Positions 58,436-64,000 of a stretch of DNA of 64,000 bases are shown here, piece by piece. The stretch is from Quadrisphaera setariae. GTDB taxonomy: Bacteria; Actinomycetota; Actinomycetes; Actinomycetales; Quadrisphaeraceae. The position numbers and the translations under genes were made by a program. Location of the stretch: assembly GCF_008041935.1 (NCBI RefSeq), contig NZ_VKAC01000004.1, forward strand, positions 124,001-188,000, written 5' to 3'. The notes under the pieces were generated by a model, which made no database searches, was not told the origin of the DNA, and worked only from the letters and a program-made list of their open reading frames with translations. Numbering within the stretch: the first letter of the stretch is position 1; the number at the start of each line of letters is the position of its first letter.

Positions 58436-59359
58436 GTGCGAGAACGACGTCATGGGCGCCCCGCTGCTCGTCCTTCCGAGCGCCCCGACACCTCCGCCCC
58501 CGTCGAGGGCGCCTTCACCACCTCCACCGGGCAGGCCGCCTGGGTCCCGGAGCACGACGGCTCGTGGACGCTGTACGTCAACGGCGTGCCCAGCTCTCCC
58601 GTGCGCGTCGGTGACCCCGCAGCGCTCGACTTCGAGTACCTGCAGTGGATGGCCGACGCCATCGCCCTGGTGCTCCCCCCGCCCGGTGACGGCCCGCCCG
58701 GCCGGTCAGCGGGGTCTCCCGGCGCGCCGCTGCGCGCGGTCCACCTCGGGGGCGGGGCGTGCGCGCTGCCGCGCCACCTGTCGGCGGTGCGCCGGCAGAC
58801 CGGGCAGCCGGTCCGCCAGGTGGTGGTCGAGCTGGACGCGGAGCTGGCCACCCGGGTGCGCGAGTGGGTGGACCTGCCCCGCTCCCCCGAGCTGCGGATC
58901 CAGACCGGTGACGCCCGGGCGGGCCTGGCGGCCCGGCGCGACGCCTCCGCGGACCTCGTGGTCCGCGACGTCTTCGCCGGCGACTGCACCCCGCGGCACG
59001 TCAGCACGCGGGAGTTCCTCCTCGACGTCGACAGGGTGCTCGTGCCGGACGGGCTGTACCTGGCCAACACGGTGGAGCGGACCTCGCCGGTGGGCCTCAA
59101 GGCGGAGATCGCCACGCTGCGGTCGGTGTTCGGCCACACCGCCGCCGCCATCGAGCCCGGCGTGCTGCGCGGTCGGCGCCACGGCAACGCCGTGCTGCTG
59201 GCGAGCCGCTCGCCGCTGCCCGTGGCAGCGCTGGCGCGGGTGCTGGGCGCGGGGGCGGCGCCGGCGAGGCTGCTGCACGGAGAGGCGCTGGAGGACTACG
59301 CCGCCGGCGCCCACGTCATCCTCGACCCCGTCCCCGCGGAACCCGCTCCGACGGCCTGA
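58436..59359 (+). CDS. Spermidine synthase-like methyltransferase-fold protein
   Basis: About 307 aa. The core is a Rossmann-like spermine/spermidine-synthase fold: [67 protein letters not shown] and [23 protein letters not shown]. The aminopropyl-donor residues of true spermidine synthase are not clearly kept (Asp in VRDVFAG is present), so polyamine synthesis is uncertain. CAGGCT lies 6 nt before the GTG at 58436; a GTG at 58430 is the alternative. It is divergent from xerD. Confidence 0.82.
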   Translation: MRERRHGRPAARPSERPDTSAPVEGAFTTSTGQAAWVPEHDGSWTLYVNGVPSSPVRVGDPAALDFEYLQWMADAIALVLPPPGDGPPGRSAGSPGAPLRAVHLGGGACALPRHLSAVRRQTGQPVRQVVVELDAELATRVREWVDLPRSPELRIQTGDARAGLAARRDASADLVVRDVFAGDCTPRHVSTREFLLDVDRVLVPDGLYLANTVERTSPVGLKAEIATLRSVFGHTAAAIEPGVLRGRRHGNAVLLASRSPLPVAALARVLGAGAAPARLLHGEALEDYAAGAHVILDPVPAEPAPTA

Positions 59360-59360
59360 G

Positions 59361-59409
59361 AGTGCTCCGGAGCCCCATGATCACCGTGATCATGGGGCTC
59401 CGGAGCACT
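59361..59409. terminator. 24-bp perfect inverted repeat with one-base centre
   Basis: AGTGCTCCGGAGCCCCATGA and the next bases TCAC (59361-59384) are repeated as the exact complement at 59386-59409 with only C between. It lies between convergent genes and shares the ATGATCAC element with the repeat at 51811. A cruciform or terminator function is possible. Confidence 0.65.
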
Positions 59410-59447
59410 GCCTCGCCGTGGTCGTGGACTTCCGGGACGGGTCCCCC

Positions 59448-61787
59448 TCAGACGGCCTGCAGGTGCACCAGCGTCACGCTCCAGGGGAACCTGCGGGGCA
59501 GCACCAGTCCCACCGACCCCAGCACCGCACCGGGCAGCGCGTCCGCACCCAGCGGGCCGGCGGCGTCGACGTCGCCGGAGCGCCAGCCCAGCGCCAGGTT
59601 GGCGCGGGCGCCGCGGTCGGCCTCGGGCACCGGGCCCACCCAGCGCGCGCGGTAGCGCAGCCCCGGCTCCAGGCCGGGGTCGCCGGGGTTCCACGCCACC
59701 GGCAGCCGGACCGGCACCGGGTGCTCCACCCACGACTCACCCATCTGCACCTGCGCCACCAGCGCCTGCGACCCGTCGAGCGCCACCACGCCGTGGCTGC
59801 GCACCGCAGGGTCCGGGGAGTCCGCGCGCCAGGTGCGCCCGGAGTGCAGCAGCCCGCGGTGCTCCTTGAACACCGCCACCCAGTCCGCCAGCCGCGCCCG
59901 GTCGGACTCGGAGGCCGTCGAGACGTCCCACTCGATGCCGAACGCCCCGAACAGCGCGGTGGCCGCACGGAAGTCCAGGGGGATGCTGCGGTGCGTCTGG
60001 TGCGAGACCGGGGCGGAGACGTGGGCGCCCAGGTACTCCGGCGGGGCCTGCTGGACCATCCACCGCTGGATGTCCTGGCGGGCCACCGCGTCGGTCATGT
60101 CGGAGGTCCACACGCGCTGCACGCGCTGCAGCACCTCCACGTCCACGCGGCCGCCGCCGGAGGCGCAGCTCTCCCACTCCACCTGCGGGTGCAGCGCCCG
60201 CAGCTCGTCGAGCAGGCGGTAGAAGCCCGCCGTGTGGGCGGACACCACGGGCTCGCCACCGGCGGCCGCGCCGCCGGCCTCGAGCAGGTCGCGGTTGTGG
60301 TCCCACTTGACGTAGTCGACCTCGACGGCGCTCAGCACGGCGGAGACCGCATCACGGACGTGCTCGCGCACCTCGTCGCGGGAGAGGTCCAGCACCAGCT
60401 GGTTCCGCTCGAGGGTGGGCGTGGTGCCGCGGGCGGAGAGCACCCAGTCGGGGTGGTCGCGGAAGAGGTCGGAGTCGGGGTTGACCATCTCCGGCTCGAA
60501 CCACAGCCCGAACTGCATCCCGTACCCGTGCACGGCGTCCGCGAGCGCCGGCAGACCGCCCTCGGCAGCCGGCCAGGCGTCGGGCGAGACGGTCCAGTCA
60601 CCCAGCCCGGCGGTGTCGTCGCGGCGGGCGCCGAACCAGCCGTCGTCCAGCACGAACCGCTCCACACCGATCGAGGCGGCCAGCTCGGCCAGGGTCAGCA
60701 GGCGGGGCAGGTCGTGGTCGAACCACACCGCCTCCCACACGTTGAGCGTCACCGGCACCGGGCGCCTCGGCGCAGCCCCGGTCGCCTGGCCCACCGCGCG
60801 CAGGAACGCGTGGTTCGCCGCCGCCAGCCCGTCCAGGCCGCGGGTGGAGGCACCGAGGTAGAGCCACGGCGTCGTGTAGGAGGCCCCCGGCTCCAGGGAG
60901 GTCTCCCCGGGGAGCAGCAGCTCACCGCCGCCGAGGGTGGTCTGGGTGGACGGCGAGCGCTCCAGGCGCTGCACGGTGTTCCCGCTCCAGCCCACGGCGG
61001 CGCTGCGCACCTCGCCCTCGCCGAAGGAGAAGCCGGGGGTGCCGACGACGACGTCGCCGGCCGCGTCGTGCCCGGTCTTGCCGGTGCGGTTCTCCCGCAG
61101 CCACAGGCCGTCGCGCACAGGGGCGCGCTGCGGAACGCGCTCGTGCAGCCAGCCTCCGGTGTGGTCGAGCACCTCCGCCGCCTCGTCGGGCAGCGGCACC
61201 AGCACCTCCAGCCCCTCGAGGGCGTACGGCGAGGCACCGGCGTTGGTCAGGGTGTGGCGAGCGCGCAGCAGACCACCGGGCAGCGCCTCCAGCTCCGTGC
61301 GCAGCCCGAGGCCCGCCACGGCGTCCTCGGCGACGACGACGACGCGGGCGGCCGTCCCCGCGGTCCCGGCTGCGCCGCCCGCCGCGCCGGAGGCGCTGGA
61401 CGAGGCGTCGCCGCGCTCGTCGTCGTCGGTGGTGGAGCTGTCGACGGTGTCGTCGAGGTGCAGGTCGACCAGGCGGAAGGCGGTGGACCAGGCCGGGTCC
61501 TCCACGCCGGTCTCCGTGGCTGCCGGCTGCGGGCGGTGGCCGCGCAGCGCAGGACGGGTGTAGCGGCCCGTCGAGTGCTCGGGCAGCACGGCCAGGCCCT
61601 GCACGCCGAGCAGACCGAGGCGGGCCGCGACGACGTCGTCCGCGGTGGCGCCGGCGACCTGCGAGGCCGGGCCCCACCAGACCGCGCGCGGCAGCGAGCC
61701 GTCGGCCGGGACGGCGAGCACCAGCGCCGCCGCCTCCGGGCCGGCGTCGGGGCGGGACAGCAGGACGGCGCTGGGGTGAACGGGCAT
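59448..61787 (-). CDS. GH36 alpha-galactosidase
   Basis: 779 aa. GH36 architecture: N-terminal beta-sandwich, then the TIM barrel with VWEAVWFDHDLPRLLTLAELA, FVLDDGWFGARRDDTAGLGDW and the nucleophile in DYVKWDHNRDL. The acid/base Asp is in VWTSDMTDAVARQDIQRWM after ESCASGGGRVD. The enzyme removes terminal alpha-galactose from raffinose-type sugars; no signal peptide, so it works inside. An Asp/Ser-rich loop (about residues 120-145) is an odd insert. ATG at 61787 with AAGGA upstream. It lies downstream of the sugar ABC genes, which fits import followed by hydrolysis. Confidence 0.92.
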   Translation of the reverse strand: MPVHPSAVLLSRPDAGPEAAALVLAVPADGSLPRAVWWGPASQVAGATADDVVAARLGLLGVQGLAVLPEHSTGRYTRPALRGHRPQPAATETGVEDPAWSTAFRLVDLHLDDTVDSSTTDDDERGDASSSASGAAGGAAGTAGTAARVVVVAEDAVAGLGLRTELEALPGGLLRARHTLTNAGASPYALEGLEVLVPLPDEAAEVLDHTGGWLHERVPQRAPVRDGLWLRENRTGKTGHDAAGDVVVGTPGFSFGEGEVRSAAVGWSGNTVQRLERSPSTQTTLGGGELLLPGETSLEPGASYTTPWLYLGASTRGLDGLAAANHAFLRAVGQATGAAPRRPVPVTLNVWEAVWFDHDLPRLLTLAELAASIGVERFVLDDGWFGARRDDTAGLGDWTVSPDAWPAAEGGLPALADAVHGYGMQFGLWFEPEMVNPDSDLFRDHPDWVLSARGTTPTLERNQLVLDLSRDEVREHVRDAVSAVLSAVEVDYVKWDHNRDLLEAGGAAAGGEPVVSAHTAGFYRLLDELRALHPQVEWESCASGGGRVDVEVLQRVQRVWTSDMTDAVARQDIQRWMVQQAPPEYLGAHVSAPVSHQTHRSIPLDFRAATALFGAFGIEWDVSTASESDRARLADWVAVFKEHRGLLHSGRTWRADSPDPAVRSHGVVALDGSQALVAQVQMGESWVEHPVPVRLPVAWNPGDPGLEPGLRYRARWVGPVPEADRGARANLALGWRSGDVDAAGPLGADALPGAVLGSVGLVLPRRFPWSVTLVHLQAV

Positions 61788-61850
61788 GGGTCCTTCCGGA
61801 GGTGGGAGCGGCGGGCCGGTGCGCACGCAGTGCCGTCACCGTGTCACAGC

Positions 61851-61885
61851 AGCGGCGCCGCACCGAGAGCCGGTGCGGCGCCGCT
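61851..61885 (-). terminator. Hairpin after the sugar ABC permease genes
   Basis: AGCGGCGCCGCACCG pairs perfectly with CGGTGCGGCGCCGCT around AGAGC. It lies 26 bp past the MalG-like stop and ahead of the alpha-galactosidase gene. Confidence 0.8.
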
Positions 61886-61910
61886 GGAGGTGGTGCGGGG
61901 TGCGACGTGC

Positions 61911-62864
61911 TCAGCCCTTGACGGAGCCCGCCGTCAGGCCGCGCACGAAGTACCGCTGGAGCGAGAGGAACACGATGATCGGCAGGATCATCGTGAAGAA
62001 CGCACCCGCGGTGAGGAGCTGGTCGCCCTGGCCCTGCTGACCAAGGAGGGAGTTCAAGGCCAGGGTCAGCGGCTGGTTCGGCCCGGGACCGATGAAGATC
62101 AGCGCGACGAGCAGGTCGTTCCACACCCAGAGGAACTGGAAGATCGCGAACGACGCGAGAGCCGGCACCGACATCGGGATGATGAGCTTCCAGAAGGTCT
62201 GGAAGTGGCTGGCGCCGTCGATCTTGGCGGACTCGAGGATCTCCTTGGGCAGCGTGGCCATGTAGTTGCGGATCAGGTAGATGGCCAGCGACATGCCGAA
62301 CCCGATGTGCGCGCCCCACACGGCGATGAACTGCCCGTTGATGCCGAGCTGGCCGTAGATGTTCAGGATCGGCGCGAACGCCACCTGGTTGGGGACCACC
62401 AGCAGCGCCACCACGAGCACGAGCAGGAGGTTCCGGAACGGGAACTCCATGAAGGTGAAGGCGTAGGCGGCGAACGCCGCGATGAGGATCGGGATGACGG
62501 TCGCGGGGATCGAGATGGCCAACGAGTTGACGAACGCTTGCGCCATGGGCGCCCGCTCGAACACCTCGACGTAGTTCTGCACCGTGAGGCGGCTCAGCTG
62601 CGACGGGCTGGTGAAGATCGTCCACCAGCCGCTGGCGGCTGCGTCGGTGCGGTCCCGCAGCGACGTCACCGCCAGCCCGAAGACGGGCAGGATCCACGCC
62701 AGGCAGAGCAGGCCGATGACGACCCTGACCCAGATGGGCGCGGGACCTCCGACGTCCTCTCCGTGGCCGCCCCTGGCCGCCTTGCGAGGACGCAGGGCGC
62801 GTGTGGACGGGTCCTTCGTCTGCCCCGGGTTCGACACGGGCGGGACGGTGGTGGACTGGCTCAT
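61911..62864 (-). CDS. Carbohydrate ABC permease, MalG type
   Basis: 317 aa with six membrane helices after a ~50-residue Pro/Arg cytoplasmic N-terminus. The coupling (EAA) loop is in MATLPKEILESAKIDGASHFQTFWKLIIPMSVPAL. Other marks: IPATVIPILIAAFAAYAFTFM, LVVPNQVAFAPI and the C-terminal FFTMILPIIVFLSLQRYFVRGLTAGSVKG. With the MalF-like partner it forms the channel for an oligosaccharide; the alpha-galactosidase next door suggests alpha-galactosides. It overlaps the partner gene by ATGA. Confidence 0.92.
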   Translation of the reverse strand: MSQSTTVPPVSNPGQTKDPSTRALRPRKAARGGHGEDVGGPAPIWVRVVIGLLCLAWILPVFGLAVTSLRDRTDAAASGWWTIFTSPSQLSRLTVQNYVEVFERAPMAQAFVNSLAISIPATVIPILIAAFAAYAFTFMEFPFRNLLLVLVVALLVVPNQVAFAPILNIYGQLGINGQFIAVWGAHIGFGMSLAIYLIRNYMATLPKEILESAKIDGASHFQTFWKLIIPMSVPALASFAIFQFLWVWNDLLVALIFIGPGPNQPLTLALNSLLGQQGQGDQLLTAGAFFTMILPIIVFLSLQRYFVRGLTAGSVKG

Positions 62865-63844
62865 CGCGCGGCCTCCTCAGCCCGGAACTGGCGGATCTGG
62901 TAGACGAGGAACGGCACGATCACCAGCATGAGGATGACCACGATGGCGGCCGCCTGGCCGGCGTCGCGGCTGACGAAGAGGGCCTGGTAGAAGTTCAGCG
63001 CGATGATGTTGGTGCCGAAGTTGCCGTTGGTCGCCACGTAGACGACGTCGAAGGTCTTCAGAACGCCGATCAGCACGGTGATGAACACGGTCAGCATGGT
63101 CGCCCGGATCTGCGGGATGACGATGCTGAAGAAGATCTTCCCCTCTCCGGCTCCGTCGATGCGGGCCGCTTCCAGGGTGTCTGTGGGCACGCCCTTGATG
63201 GCCGCCGACAGCAGGACCATGGCGAAGCCCGCCTGCGTCCACACGAGGATCACCATGAGCAGGAAGCTGTTGACCTTCCCGTCACTGAGCTGCAGCCAGT
63301 TGACGGGGTCTCCGCCGAACATCGTCCACACGGCGTTGAGCACGCCGGTCTGGCTCTGGTTGGCGGGCACCGCGTTGTAGACGAGCCTCCAGATGGCCAC
63401 GGCGCCGACGGCGCTGATGGCCAGCGGCAGGAAGATCAGGGTCTTGGAGAGCTTCTCGCCCGTCGGACGAAGGCGGTCAGCCAGCGTCGCGATGATGAGG
63501 CCGAAGACGATGGCGAAGGTCGGGACGATCAGGATCCAGAGGAAGGTGTTGATGAGCGTCGTCTGGAAACCGGGGGAACTCAAGAGCGCGGTGTAGTTGG
63601 CGAAGCCCACCCACGCGGTGCTGTTGCGGTTGGCGAAGCTGTAGATGACCGTCTGCACGAACGGGTAGATCAGGTAGAAGGCCAGCGCCGCGAAGGCCGG
63701 CAGGATGAAGACGTAGGGCTTGATGAGCTCCTGGGGCTTGCTGGGCAGGAGCTCGGTGAGCTTGTTGAGGATCCAGTAGAGGACGACGACGCCGGCGACT
63801 CCGCCGACGACCGCGATGAGCGCGTTCAAGATGGTGATGGTCAC
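62861..63844 (-). CDS. Carbohydrate ABC permease, MalF type
   Basis: 327 aa with about seven membrane helices. Motifs: KPYVFILPAFAALAFYLIYPFVQTVIYSFANR, WVGFANYTALLSS, LIFLPLAISAVGAVAIWRLVYN and the EAA loop GVPTDTLEAARIDGAGEGKIFFSIVIPQIRAT. Pairs with the downstream MalG-like protein. The GTG at 63844 has GGAGG upstream. A hairpin (63935-63966) separates it from the gene before it, of which only the last bases are in the window. Confidence 0.92.
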   Translation of the reverse strand: MTITILNALIAVVGGVAGVVVLYWILNKLTELLPSKPQELIKPYVFILPAFAALAFYLIYPFVQTVIYSFANRNSTAWVGFANYTALLSSPGFQTTLINTFLWILIVPTFAIVFGLIIATLADRLRPTGEKLSKTLIFLPLAISAVGAVAIWRLVYNAVPANQSQTGVLNAVWTMFGGDPVNWLQLSDGKVNSFLLMVILVWTQAGFAMVLLSAAIKGVPTDTLEAARIDGAGEGKIFFSIVIPQIRATMLTVFITVLIGVLKTFDVVYVATNGNFGTNIIALNFYQALFVSRDAGQAAAIVVILMLVIVPFLVYQIRQFRAEEAAR

Positions 63845-63934
63845 GGGACCTCCACGTCCGGCGGACCAGATGACTGGTGGCGGCTGAGTGTGGCGGGTGG
63901 GCGCCTGTGGCGCCAGGCGAGCCCCCGAGCGGAC

Positions 63935-63966
63935 GGCGCCGGGCCCCTGACCAGGGACCCGGCGCC
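63935..63966 (-). terminator. Intercistronic hairpin before the permease genes
   Basis: GGCGCCGGG pairs with CCCGGCGCC, with an inner CCCT/AGGG stem. Its place between an upstream stop codon and the permeases fits an attenuating or mRNA-stabilising hairpin behind a highly expressed binding-protein gene. Confidence 0.65.
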
Positions 63967-63983
63967 GCCACGGGGAGGTTCGC

Positions 63984-64000
63984 TCAGCTGGTCGCGGGCC
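63984..64000 (-). CDS. Possible 3' end of the sugar-binding protein gene
   Basis: The last 17 bases, read on the minus strand, give Pro-Ala-Thr-Ser and a TGA stop. In this type of operon the substrate-binding protein gene usually precedes the MalF-type gene, and a hairpin follows the stop. Identity is inferred from context only. Confidence 0.3.

Noticed and set aside
57288-62903. 1871-codon open frame on the plus strand
   Set aside because: It is the antisense shadow of xerD, the alpha-galactosidase and the ABC permease genes, with His/Gly/Arg-rich text and no domain. Very GC-rich DNA often leaves such frames open.

Overview
The window is 64 kb of chromosome from a very GC-rich actinobacterium. 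Evidence includes rbpA, a garA/ftsR/gcvH block and an xerD-parA-scpA-scpB-rluB/cmk-der block in the order known from Mycobacterium, an F420-type PPOX protein, and third codon positions that are almost always G or C. Many genes appear leaderless: a TANNNT -10 box sits 6-8 nt before the start codon. A Kineosporiaceae-like genus is possible, but that is only inference.

Layout. 0-9.7 kb: the end of a polyprenol-phosphate mannosyltransferase, rbpA, mmuM, a UMF1-type MFS gene coupled to a GDPD gene, and a tightly coupled operon of ureohydrolase, FAD amino-acid oxidase and MFS exporter. 9.7-16.7 kb: the replication-terminus zone. It has a convincing dif site at 12681-12708, a DeoR regulator with a large insert, an AEC carrier, a small DUF6204-like protein, a tyrosine-recombinase-like protein without recognisable catalytic residues, and five copies of a non-palindromic motif (GATAACRGAACC). 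The motif copies point toward each other. 16.7-24 kb: cell-surface glycan genes and a four-gene siderophore ABC operon behind an IdeR/DmdR-type iron box. 24-36 kb: pyruvate carboxylase, a PPOX protein, a GCS2-type ligase, sbcD-sbcC and a small-molecule kinase.

36-42 kb: the conserved block pgsA, DUF881, sbp, DUF881, gcvH, garA, ftsR, DUF151, merR, all on the minus strand. 42-46.6 kb: TetR/DUF1304/dehydrogenase genes, a Tat lipoprotein phosphatase, tRNA-Pro(GGG) and an intact tyrosine integrase beside it. 46.7-58.4 kb: der, cmk, then an inserted IMPase/tetR/DUF418 group, then tyrA, aroH, rluB, scpB, scpA, parA, xerD. 58-64 kb: a spermidine-synthase-like gene, a GH36 alpha-galactosidase and two sugar ABC permeases.

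To the right of dif most genes lie on the minus strand, which is co-directional with a fork moving leftward to dif. This supports reading 12-13.5 kb as the terminus. The most interesting candidate system is the oriented motif array around dif together with the recombinase-like protein, whose promoter overlaps one copy. It could be a replication-fork trap or a terminus-organising system. That function is a hypothesis; the motifs, their orientation and the promoter overlap are visible in the sequence.
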